Positions 18,892 to 26,503 of a stretch of DNA of 34,493 nucleotides are shown here, piece by piece. The notes beneath the pieces were generated by a model, which was given only the letters and a program-made list of their open reading frames with translations, did no database searches and had not been told where the DNA came from. Location: NCBI GenBank assembly GCA_028282385.1, contig JANQIB010000119.1, positions 1 through 34,493 on the forward strand. The letters are read 5' to 3'. Source of the stretch: Alphaproteobacteria bacterium. GTDB taxonomy: Bacteria; Pseudomonadota; Alphaproteobacteria; Micavibrionales; Micavibrionaceae. The first letter of the stretch is position 1, and every line of letters starts with the position of its first letter. The position numbers were made by a program, and so were the translations under genes.

Positions 18892-21800
18892 CTATTCCGC
18901 AGCAATGTTTTCCGTATTGCTCTGCGGTGTTTCCGCGAAATAATCCTGAATAGAACGGACTTCAATGTCCCGGTGTTTTAGGGCGCGGATTCCCTGGACG
19001 CCGGCACGGGCGGCGGTAAGCAGCGTGTAGTAGGGGATTTTGTGGGCCAGCGCATTGCGGCGGATGGAAAAACTGTCGGCAACGGCCTGCGGGCCTTTGG
19101 TCGTATTGATCATGAAATCAATTTCTTCATTGATAATCGCATCGACAATATGCGGATGGCCTTCCATGACTTTATTAATTCGTTCAACAGGCAGGCCTGA
19201 GTCTTTTAAGTGATCGCAGGTTCCGCCTGTGGCAATGAGTGTAAAGCCAAGCTCGACCAGTTCACGGGCAATCGGGGCGAGGGCATCTTTGTCGCTGTCT
19301 TTAACCGACAGAAAAACTTTTCCTTCGGTGGGCAGCATGGTGCCTGCGGCAAGCTGTGATTTGGCAAAGGCCTGCGCGACATCTGTATCAATGCCCATCA
19401 CTTCGCCGGTGGATTTCATTTCCGGGCCCAAAATCGTATCGGTGCCGGGAAATTTATTGAACGGGAAGACAGGCGCTTTGACAGCAACGTGATCCATCGA
19501 CATGCCGGTCAGTTCTTCGTCAAAGCTGGGGAGTTTTTCTCCGGCCATGATCCGTGCGGCGATTTTGGCAACCGGCACACCGGTGGCTTTGGCGACAAAC
19601 GGCACGGTCCGGGAGGCGCGCGGGTTGACCTCAAGAATGAAAATATCATGCTCGCCGGTTTGTTTATTTTTCTTCAGGGCAAACTGGACATTCATCAGGC
19701 CTTTCACTTTGAGGGCCTTGGCAAGTTTTTCGGTTTGCTGCTCAAGCTCTTTGACTTTTTTGAAGGGCAGTGAATGCGGCGGCAGGACGCAGGCGCTATC
19801 GCCGGAATGGACGCCGGCTTCTTCAATATGTTCCATGATGCCGGAGACATAGACATTTTTCCCATCGCACAGCGCATCGACGTCAATTTCAAGGGCGCCT
19901 TTCAGATAACGGTCAAGCAGAACCGGGTTTTTCCCGGAGACTTTGACCGCGCGGCCCATATAGCGTTTCAGTTCATCCATATTCTGGACGATTTCCATCC
20001 CTTGTCCGCCAAGGACATAGGATGGGCGGATCACAAGCGGAAACCCGATCTCTTCGGCCATGCCGAAAGCTTCCTCCTGGGAGTGCGCCAGACCGTTTTT
20101 GGGTTGTTTGAGTTTGAGTTTTTTAAGCAGTTTCTGGAATCGTTCGCGGTCTTCGGCAAGATCAATCGCATCAGGGTCTGTTCCAAGGATTGAAATACCT
20201 GCTGCTTTCAGATCATGACAGAGCTTCAGAGGTGTTTGTCCGCCAAGCTGAACAATGACGCCTTTGACTTTTCCATTTTGTTGTTCGGCTTTAATGATTT
20301 CGATGACTGTTTCAGCCGTTAACGGCTCAAAATAGAGACGGTCAGCTGTATCATAATCGGTCGAAACAGTTTCCGGATTGCAGTTGATCATAATGGTCTC
20401 ATAGCCCGCTTCCTGCAGGGCGTAGCAGGCATGAACACAGCAATAATCAAATTCAATACCCTGGCCGATCCGGTTTGGTCCGCCGCCAAGAATGACAATC
20501 TTTTCTTTCCCTGTCGGCCCGCATTCGCTTTCACCGGAAAATTCATAAGAGCTGTACATATAAGGTGTTTCAGACGGAATTTCCGCGGCGCAGGTATCGA
20601 CCCGTTTAAAGACCGGGAAGGCTTTATGTTTATGGCGCGCCTTGGTGACGGCCTTTTCATCAACGCCGCAAAGCTGCGCCAGCCTTGCATCACCAAATCC
20701 TGCCTGTTTGACGGTAATCCATCCGGGTACATCAATTGGCAAACCGTTTTCCCTGAGGCTGTTTTCCGTTTCAATGATGTGCCTGATGCGTTCTAAAAAC
20801 CAGGGGTCGATTTTACAGGCATCAAAAATTTCTTCATCGGTAAAGCCGTGACGCATGGCCTGCGCGACATAGAGAATCCGGCGCGGGGTCGGGACAGACA
20901 GGGCCGCGCGGATTTGATCTTTATGGGGCTCTTCGCCTTCCCCGATTTGTATTTCATTAAAACCGGTCAGGCCTTCTTCCATGGAGCGCAGGGCTTTTTG
21001 AATAGATTCCTCAAAGTTCCGGCCAATCGCCATGACTTCACCGACGGATTTCATCGCCGTCGTCAGGCGTTTTTCGGCGCCTTTGAACTTTTCAAAATTA
21101 AAGCGCGGGACTTTTGTGACAACGTAATCAATCGTCGGTTCGAATGAGGCCGGGGTGCGCCCGCCTGTAATGTCATTGCCAAGTTCATCGAGCGTATAGC
21201 CAACCGCAAGCTTGGCGGCGATTTTGGCAATTGGAAAACCTGTGGCCTTGGAGGCAAGGGCAGAAGAGCGCGAGACACGCGGATTCATTTCAATCACGAT
21301 CATCCGCCCGTCATCGGGATTGATGGCGAACTGCACATTCGAGCCGCCGGTCTCCACGCCGATCCCGCGCAGTACGGCGAGAGAGGCATTGCGCATAATC
21401 TGATATTCTTTGTCGGTGAGGGTCAGGGCCGGGGCGACGGTAATGGAATCGCCGGTATGGACCCCCATCGGATCGAGATTTTCAATCGAACAGATAATGA
21501 TGCAATTGTCGTTTTTATCACGGACAACCTCCATCTCGTATTCTTTCCAGCCTAAAAGCGATTCTTCGATAAGAATCTGGCTGATGGGGGAGGCATCAAT
21601 TCCGGCTTCCGTGATTTGTTCAAATTGTTCCTTGTTGTAAGCAATTCCACCGCCCGTGCCGCCAAGAGTGAAAGCGGGGCGGATGATGCAAGGCAGGCCA
21701 ATTTGTTCAAGCGCAGTGTCGCATTCTTCTTTGTTGTGCGCGAGCAGGGAACGCGCACTTTCAAGGCCAATTTCGGTCATACATTTTTTAAACAGGTCGC

Positions 21801-22185
21801 GGTCTTCGGCCTTGGCAATGGCCTCGCGGTTCGCGCCAATCAGCTCAATGCCGAGCTTGTCGAGGGTGCCATCTTCAGCAAGTGCAAGAGCGGTGTTCAG
21901 GGCTGTTTGCCCGCCCATGGTGGGCAGCACGGCATCCGGTTTTTCTTTTTCCAGAATTTTAGCGACAACGTCCGGTGTAATTGGTTCGATATAGGTTGCA
22001 TCCGCCATAGACGGATCGGTCATAATCGTGGCCGGGTTGGAGTTGACCAGAATGACGCGATAGCCCTCTTCTTTCAGGGCTTTACAGGCCTGTGTGCCGG
22101 AATAATCAAATTCGCAGGCCTGGCCAATGACAATAGGGCCTGCACCAATAATGAGGATGGATTTTATATCGTTACGTTTGGGCAT
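18892..22185 (-). CDS. carB: Carbamoyl phosphate synthetase large subunit
   Basis: CarB makes carbamoyl phosphate from bicarbonate, ammonia and two ATP for pyrimidine and arginine synthesis. The 1097-residue product has the duplicated CPSase/ATP-grasp halves: the first with [17 protein letters not shown] at the N-terminus, [10 protein letters not shown], and [18 protein letters not shown]; the second starting at about residue 560 with [16 protein letters not shown] and [18 protein letters not shown]; and a C-terminal MGS allosteric domain (about 950-1097, ending ...IAAE). Length is normal. It is separated from carA by three genes and is divergent from the PII-like sbtB gene. Confidence 0.98.
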   Translation of the reverse strand: MPKRNDIKSILIIGAGPIVIGQACEFDYSGTQACKALKEEGYRVILVNSNPATIMTDPSMADATYIEPITPDVVAKILEKEKPDAVLPTMGGQTALNTALALAEDGTLDKLGIELIGANREAIAKAEDRDLFKKCMTEIGLESARSLLAHNKEECDTALEQIGLPCIIRPAFTLGGTGGGIAYNKEQFEQITEAGIDASPISQILIEESLLGWKEYEMEVVRDKNDNCIIICSIENLDPMGVHTGDSITVAPALTLTDKEYQIMRNASLAVLRGIGVETGGSNVQFAINPDDGRMIVIEMNPRVSRSSALASKATGFPIAKIAAKLAVGYTLDELGNDITGGRTPASFEPTIDYVVTKVPRFNFEKFKGAEKRLTTAMKSVGEVMAIGRNFEESIQKALRSMEEGLTGFNEIQIGEGEEPHKDQIRAALSVPTPRRILYVAQAMRHGFTDEEIFDACKIDPWFLERIRHIIETENSLRENGLPIDVPGWITVKQAGFGDARLAQLCGVDEKAVTKARHKHKAFPVFKRVDTCAAEIPSETPYMYSSYEFSGESECGPTGKEKIVILGGGPNRIGQGIEFDYCCVHACYALQEAGYETIMINCNPETVSTDYDTADRLYFEPLTAETVIEIIKAEQQNGKVKGVIVQLGGQTPLKLCHDLKAAGISILGTDPDAIDLAEDRERFQKLLKKLKLKQPKNGLAHSQEEAFGMAEEIGFPLVIRPSYVLGGQGMEIVQNMDELKRYMGRAVKVSGKNPVLLDRYLKGALEIDVDALCDGKNVYVSGIMEHIEEAGVHSGDSACVLPPHSLPFKKVKELEQQTEKLAKALKVKGLMNVQFALKKNKQTGEHDIFILEVNPRASRTVPFVAKATGVPVAKIAARIMAGEKLPSFDEELTGMSMDHVAVKAPVFPFNKFPGTDTILGPEMKSTGEVMGIDTDVAQAFAKSQLAAGTMLPTEGKVFLSVKDSDKDALAPIARELVELGFTLIATGGTCDHLKDSGLPVERINKVMEGHPHIVDAIINEEIDFMINTTKGPQAVADSFSIRRNALAHKIPYYTLLTAARAGVQGIRALKHRDIEVRSIQDYFAETPQSNTENIAAE

Positions 22186-22316
22186 AAACTCTCAATATCT
22201 TTAAGTGATACTGAGAATGAGTTTGTAACGTATAGAGCCGCATCTGACAATCTAAAAATGTCAAAAAATCTAAAGAAATCCACGGTTTTCAAGACCTCTT
22301 GCCAAGGAGGCTGCGA

Positions 22317-22367
22317 ATGCTTAGGCTGCAGCTATTATGGATCATCATAAAGCCAAAAAAGTTGTGA
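22317..22367 (+). CDS. Possible leader peptide overlapping the sbtB start
   Basis: A 16-residue frame (MLRLQLLWIIIKPKKL) starts at 22317, six bases after the only strong Shine-Dalgarno sequence here (AAGGAGG, 22304-22310), and ends inside sbtB. The sbtB ATG (22337) lies within it in another frame and has no good site of its own, so coupled or re-initiating translation is plausible. It could also be chance. Confidence 0.4.
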   Translation: MLRLQLLWIIIKPKKL

Positions 22368-22651
22368 TCATTACCGAGAAGCTAATTACCGATGAGGTTG
22401 CAAAACTTGTCGAAGAATGCGGTGCAACCGGTTATACGATTACAGGCGCAGGTGGAAAAGGCAGCCGGGGCGTCCGTGCGGCGCGCGGTGGGGTCACGGA
22501 TGCATTTTTAAATGTGAAGTTTGAAATCATCACGGCCAGCGCCGACATTGCCAATAATATTTCCGATAAGGTCGCTGAAACCTTTTTTGAGAATTATTCT
22601 GGGATTACTTATCTTGAGGATGTTGAAATCCTCCGTCCTCAGAAATTTTAA
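22337..22651 (+). CDS. sbtB: PII-like signalling protein SbtB
   Basis: The 104-residue protein resembles SbtB, the PII-superfamily regulator that binds and controls the bicarbonate transporter SbtA in cyanobacteria, sensing adenine nucleotides including cAMP. Seen here are VIITEKLITDEVAKLVEECG, GATGYTITGAGGKGSRGVRA covering the T-loop base, NVKFEIITAS, and the ending YLEDVEILRPQKF. It ends where many SbtB cores end and lacks the C-terminal Cys-loop extension of some SbtBs. Classic PII uridylylation (Y51 motif) is absent. It is convergent with the sbtA gene and divergent from carB. An in-frame stop at 22322-22324 rules out a longer N-terminus. Confidence 0.85.
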   Translation: MDHHKAKKVVIITEKLITDEVAKLVEECGATGYTITGAGGKGSRGVRAARGGVTDAFLNVKFEIITASADIANNISDKVAETFFENYSGITYLEDVEILRPQKF

Positions 22652-22656
22652 TTTCA

Positions 22657-22730
22657 TGTCATCCTGAGCGTAGCGAAGGATCTTATTATGTTGCCATGAG
22701 ATTCTTCGGGCTAAAGCCCTCAGAATGACA
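22657..22730. repeat. Interspersed palindromic repeat between sbtB and sbtA
   Basis: TGTCATCCTGAG...GAAGGATCT (22657-22683) and AGATTCTTCG...CTCAGAATGACA (22699-22730) are imperfect inverted arms. The GTCATCCTGAGCG...GAAGGATC sequence resembles a repeat I recall from many bacterial genomes. Lying between convergent genes, it may double as a transcription stop. Confidence 0.75.
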
Positions 22731-22743
22731 GCGTGAATTTATT

Positions 22744-23742
22744 TTAAAACATCGCTTCAGCCAGTGCGATAAAGAGCGGGATGCAAATTGCAATCGCGAC
22801 CGGTGTGCCAATACTGGTCGACGCCCCGATATAGGTGGACGGGTTAGCAGATGGTATAGCTGCGCGGATTGTCGGCGGGCCCGAGACATCCGAACTGGAC
22901 GCTGCCAGAATTGCCAGAATGACAACCCCGCCGGGCGATAACCCTATCATATGATGCGCGATCACGCCAAGTCCGAAGCCCATCAGACCGTGGAAGATGG
23001 GGGCCAGCGCGCCGTAAATCACGTACCAGTGTGCCACGCGGCGTAACTCATTGATGCGGGTATAGGCTTCAATCCCCATGGCGAGCATAAGGATGGAGAG
23101 CAGGCCGCGGAAAAGCGGGTCGTAAAAACTGCCAAAGACTTTATCGACATTGGCAAGCAGGCCAAGTGCCATGCCCAGTAAAAGCGCGGACAGGGCGGAG
23201 CTGCGCAGCGAGTCTTTGATAATGGACAGAATATCAACTTTGGTTTTGGTTTCTTTTGTTTTGGACAAATAGAGATTGGCCAGGACGATGGCCAGTACCA
23301 GCGCCGGGATATCCATGAATGGATATAACGCAGGTGCCCAGGCTTCGTAAGCAAGGTCTTTTTCTTCCATCAGCGCCATAGCGGCGGCAAGCGTGGAGGC
23401 GCTGACCGCGCCGAACAGGCCGGAGGTGGCAATCCCGTCCTCGGTTTTAATGCCGGGCAGGCGGGCAAGGGCCAGGCTTCCGATAGAAACAATCGCAATA
23501 CCAAGGCTGATGGTCATGACAACCGGCAAAAGCATGTCGACAAGATCGGCCTCTTTAATCGCCATACCGCCATTAATCCCGATCCGCATTAAAAGCATAA
23601 AGACACAGAATTTATAAATCGCATCGGGGATTTGAAGCTTGCTGCCGAACGCCGCCAGCGCCATCCCGCCAATCAAAAAGGCCAGTGCAGGCGACTGGAA
23701 TTGCGTGATAAAACGCAGGGCAAGATCAATAAGAAAGTCCAT
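22744..23742 (-). CDS. sbtA: Sodium-dependent bicarbonate transporter SbtA
   Basis: SbtA is a high-affinity Na+/HCO3- symporter best known from cyanobacteria. The 332-residue protein has about ten membrane segments arranged as two inverted halves and the family-defining ASSSDVSGPPTIRAAIPSAN followed by PSTYIGASTSIGTPVAIAICIPLF near the C-terminus, plus the early GLFGAVSASTLAAAMALMEE. A cytoplasmic loop (about 168-184) is Lys/Thr rich. Its ATG directly follows the stop of the GNAT gene (TAA-ATG), so it is co-translated with the carA operon. The partner regulator sbtB is convergent on the other side. Confidence 0.9.
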   Translation of the reverse strand: MDFLIDLALRFITQFQSPALAFLIGGMALAAFGSKLQIPDAIYKFCVFMLLMRIGINGGMAIKEADLVDMLLPVVMTISLGIAIVSIGSLALARLPGIKTEDGIATSGLFGAVSASTLAAAMALMEEKDLAYEAWAPALYPFMDIPALVLAIVLANLYLSKTKETKTKVDILSIIKDSLRSSALSALLLGMALGLLANVDKVFGSFYDPLFRGLLSILMLAMGIEAYTRINELRRVAHWYVIYGALAPIFHGLMGFGLGVIAHHMIGLSPGGVVILAILAASSSDVSGPPTIRAAIPSANPSTYIGASTSIGTPVAIAICIPLFIALAEAMF

Positions 23743-24192
23743 TTACAGAAGTTTCTCCAGTTCGATACTAAAAAACTGCTCTTCCCCGTGTGGCAGGTGA
23801 AGTGTGTTTAATTTCTTAAAGCCCTGTTTTAAATGAAAGCCCAGCCCGTCCGGATATTTTTTTCCGTCCGGATCTCCGGCTTCCGAAGAGCTGATCAGGA
23901 TCTTAAAATTTTTTGCTTTCATTTCGCGCGCTGCAGCGCGCATGAGTGCTATGCCAATACCGTTGCCTTCACATCCTTCTTTGACCTTCAAGATTTCTAT
24001 AAACGGACAATTGCCCCACCAGACTGTATAGATAAGAAATCCGGCAGGCTGTCCATCCATTTCGGCAAGAAGTCCGAATTTGTCGTTCAGGCGCGATGTA
24101 ATGAAATAGTCCGGATGGTAATCCGGGATAGTGCCGCCATAGATATCTTCTAAAGCGCTTTTGGTCAGGTTTTGAGAAATATCGAACTTCAC
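23743..24192 (-). CDS. GNAT-family N-acetyltransferase
   Basis: The 149-residue protein has the GNAT acetyl-CoA-binding signature: the beta-4 strand FIEILKVKEGCEGNGIGIALMRAA (Q/R-x-x-G-x-G/A loop as EGNGIG) and a C-terminal GFHLKQGFKKLNTL. The start is a GTG that overlaps the carA stop by four bases, and the gene's stop abuts the sbtA ATG. The substrate is unknown; it sits between carA and the bicarbonate transporter and may modify a protein or amino acid of the pathway, which is speculation. Confidence 0.88.
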   Translation of the reverse strand: MKFDISQNLTKSALEDIYGGTIPDYHPDYFITSRLNDKFGLLAEMDGQPAGFLIYTVWWGNCPFIEILKVKEGCEGNGIGIALMRAAAREMKAKNFKILISSSEAGDPDGKKYPDGLGFHLKQGFKKLNTLHLPHGEEQFFSIELEKLL

Positions 24193-25367
24193 GCCGCGGC
24201 CTTAATATTCTCAACAAACCGTTCGAACAGATAATGGCTGTCCTGCGGGCCGGGGGAGGCTTCGGGGTGGTACTGGACGGAAAAGACGGGCTTACCTTTC
24301 ACCGCAAGGCCTTCATTAGAACCGTCAAAGAGACTTTCATGAGTGATCTCGACATCATCTGGCAAGCTTTCCGGGATGACCTTAAACCCGTGATTTTGCG
24401 ACGTGATTTCCACCTTGCCCGTCGTTAGATCTTTAACCGGGTGATTGGCGCCGCGATGGCCGAGATGCATTTTCTCTGTCTTGCCGCCAAGGGCCAGGGC
24501 GAGCATCTGGTGCCCTAAACAAATCCCGAAGATCGGAATGTTTTTGTCTAAAAGCGCTTTGATCGTCGGCACGGCATATTCTCCTGTCGCGGCGGGGTCG
24601 CCGGGACCGTTGGAGAGAAAGACGCCGTCCGGTTTGTAGCCGAGAATATCATCCACCGTCGCCGTTGCCGGGACAACCGTCACGCGGCAGCCGCTGGAAG
24701 CCAGGCAGCGCAGGATATTACGTTTGGCGCCAAAATCCATGGCGACAACATGCAAGGGGGCGTCGTCCTGTTTGCCGTATCCGTTTTTGAGATCCCACAG
24801 CGTTTCTTCCCAGAAATAGGTCTGACCGCAGGTGACATCCTTGGCCAGGTCCATGCCTTCCAGTCCCGGCCACTGCGCGGCTTGTTCTTTTAAGGCATCG
24901 AGATCAAATTTGCCCTCATAGTTTACGGCCAAAACCGCATTGGGTGCGCCGCTATCGCGGATCATCCGCGTCATTGCGCGTGTATCAATGCCACAAATGC
25001 CGGGCAGGTTATGGTCTTTCAGCCAGTCATTAAAATGCTTGCCCGCCCGCCAGTTGGACTCAGATGTAATATCTTCGCGTAAAATGCATCCGCGCGCAGC
25101 CGGATTGACCGTTTCAATATCTTCCTCGTTCGTGCCGACATTGCCGATATGTGGAAAAGTAAAGGTGATGATCTGCCCCGCATAAGAGGGATCGGTCAGG
25201 ATTTCCTGGTAGCCGGTCAGGGAGGTGTTGAAGCAAACCTCACCTATAGAGCTTACTTCAGATCCTAATCCTTTGCCGTAAAGGACTGATCCATCAGCAA
25301 AAACAATAACAGCGCTTGCGTTTGAGGGGGGAGTAGCGGTAGAAATACTCTTCGTTTCTTTGGCCAT
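24189..25367 (-). CDS. carA: Carbamoyl phosphate synthetase small subunit (glutamine amidotransferase)
   Basis: CarA hydrolyses glutamine and channels ammonia to CarB. The 392-residue product has the N-terminal CPSase small-chain domain (SLTGYQEILTDPSYAGQIITFT) and a class I glutamine amidotransferase domain with nucleophile C283 in GICLGHQMLALALGG and the HPEASPGPQD histidine/glutamate region. The start at 25367 (MAKETKSI) is chosen over two upstream in-frame starts because GGAAGAG lies five bases ahead; that site is part of a hairpin arm (25374-25403). It leads the carA-GNAT-sbtA run and diverges from yqeY. Confidence 0.97.
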   Translation of the reverse strand: MAKETKSISTATPPSNASAVIVFADGSVLYGKGLGSEVSSIGEVCFNTSLTGYQEILTDPSYAGQIITFTFPHIGNVGTNEEDIETVNPAARGCILREDITSESNWRAGKHFNDWLKDHNLPGICGIDTRAMTRMIRDSGAPNAVLAVNYEGKFDLDALKEQAAQWPGLEGMDLAKDVTCGQTYFWEETLWDLKNGYGKQDDAPLHVVAMDFGAKRNILRCLASSGCRVTVVPATATVDDILGYKPDGVFLSNGPGDPAATGEYAVPTIKALLDKNIPIFGICLGHQMLALALGGKTEKMHLGHRGANHPVKDLTTGKVEITSQNHGFKVIPESLPDDVEITHESLFDGSNEGLAVKGKPVFSVQYHPEASPGPQDSHYLFERFVENIKAAA

Positions 25368-25373
25368 CGATTC

Positions 25374-25403
25374 TCTTCCAGTTGACGTTTGCCTACTGGA
25401 AGA
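25374..25403 (-). promoter_or_regulatory. Leader hairpin hiding the carA ribosome binding site, or operator
   Basis: TCTTCCAGT (25374-25382) and ACTGGAAGA (25395-25403) are perfect inverted repeats with centres 21 bp apart. In the carA mRNA the 3' arm contains the Shine-Dalgarno GGAAGAG, so folding would block initiation. At DNA level the 21-bp spacing would also suit a dimeric repressor between carA and yqeY. Confidence 0.5.
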
Positions 25404-25444
25404 CATTTTATTAAGCTGTTTTGCAGCAAATGGGAAGGAAAAAA

Positions 25445-25906
25445 ATGTCAAAACGCGAAGAAATTAACAGCGCTCTCAAAACAGCGATGAAAGAAAAAGA
25501 CCAGGTGGCGCTTTCCACCGTCCGCTTGATTAATGCAGCGCTCAAAGACCGGGACATCAATGCACGCGGAAGCGGCAATGCGGAAGGCATCCCGGATAGT
25601 GAAATTCTCTCCATGCTCCAGTCGATGATTAAGCAGCGTTTAGAGTCTGCCAAGACTTACGCCGATGCAGGTCGTCCGGAACTGGCCGAACGCGAGCAGG
25701 CCGAGATTAAAGTGATTGAAACATTCCTGCCCAAGCAGATGAGCGAAGACGAAGTCGCTGCCGCAATTGACAAAATTATCTCCGAAACCGGCGCCGCCGA
25801 TATTAAAGCCATGGGGCAGGTGATGGGACAGCTCAAAGTCCAATATGCCGGTCAAATGGATATGGGCAAGGCCGGCGGCCTCGTTAAGGCGAAGTTGGCG
25901 GGATAA
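25445..25906 (+). CDS. yqeY: GatB/YqeY domain-containing protein
   Basis: YqeY proteins carry the helical tRNA-binding domain of GatB as a stand-alone unit. The 153-residue product (from MSKREEINSALKTAMKEKDQ) shows RLINAALKDRDINARG, the AEREQAEIKVIETFLPKQMSE core, and a C-terminal GQVMGQLKVQYAGQMDMGKAG, matching the family in length. The start at 25445 follows GGAAGGA by seven bases. It lies at the head of the yqeY-dnaG-rpoD set that diverges from carA, a known alphaproteobacterial order. Its molecular role is not settled. Confidence 0.9.
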   Translation: MSKREEINSALKTAMKEKDQVALSTVRLINAALKDRDINARGSGNAEGIPDSEILSMLQSMIKQRLESAKTYADAGRPELAEREQAEIKVIETFLPKQMSEDEVAAAIDKIISETGAADIKAMGQVMGQLKVQYAGQMDMGKAGGLVKAKLAG

Positions 25907-25913
25907 ATTTTTA

Positions 25914-25942
25914 TTGACATAATATAAAAAGCCTTTTAATAT
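25914..25942 (+). promoter_or_regulatory. Strong promoter placing the start site at the next ATG (leaderless)
   Basis: Perfect TTGACA (25914-25919), a 17-bp spacer and TAATAT (25937-25942). The predicted start nucleotide is about 25949-25950, the A of the following gene's ATG, so the mRNA would lack a 5' UTR. No Shine-Dalgarno precedes that ATG. Confidence 0.55.
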
Positions 25943-25949
25943 CTTTGGC

Positions 25950-26470
25950 ATGACTCAGGACTACACAGATCCGCTATTTATTGAGCAGGAAAGAGACAAA
26001 GTCGTCCAAGAGATTGTCAGGGCTTTTTCTGATGATCTTTCAGCCGTTTCTTCAGATAGTATTTATGCTAAATTTTTACGCCATGTAGGCGTATATACAG
26101 GACCTTATCAAGATACACCCGCCTCCCAGAAAGAGAAGTTTGCCCGAATAAGCGAACAAACATTCGCAGAAAGAGGTCCACGCTTTAATACTACAATAGA
26201 CGGTTCTAAATCCGTCTTTGTCCCGGGTATGTGTAAACATGCTTTTAATGCTGGTGCAGCAGACTTAAATGGTGCAATAGCGGGATCGGATGCCGATTAT
26301 ATATCACAGTATAAAGGCGGTGCAAAAGCGCTTGAAACAATGGCATGGAGTGTATCAGAAGCAATCCTGCATAAGGATTAAACGGCGCTTTAACTGCTGT
26401 TTATGGCCGTGAATGGACGGATTTTGATCCAGACGTAAAACCTGATTCACGCTTTAAGAAAATTATCTAA
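25950..26470 (+). pseudogene. Hypothetical gene with a frameshift near its 3' end
   Basis: I do not recognise this protein. The 143-residue frame (MTQDYTDPLFIEQERDKVVQ...) ends at TAA 26379-26381, but coding continues in the -1 frame as GLNGALTAVYGREWTDFDPD and on to a stop at 26468-26470. The second frame has its own stop at 26372-26374, so the shift must lie within 26375-26381. No classic slippery heptamer is present, so an indel is more likely than programmed frameshifting. A full product would be about 170 residues, soluble, with no signal peptide. It sits between yqeY and dnaG, separate in composition (AT-richer), and may be a recent insertion. Confidence 0.65.
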
Positions 26471-26503
26471 CATTTTTTATTTTAATCCTCTACTATCCGC
26501 TTT

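Noticed and set aside
21616-22350. A 244-residue plus-strand frame over the 5' end of carB
   Set aside because: Antisense to strongly conserved carB; composition is that of a shadow frame, with no recognisable motif.
25368-25451. Longer CarA N-terminus from 25451
   Set aside because: It would overlap the divergent yqeY start, and the downstream ATG has a better ribosome binding site.
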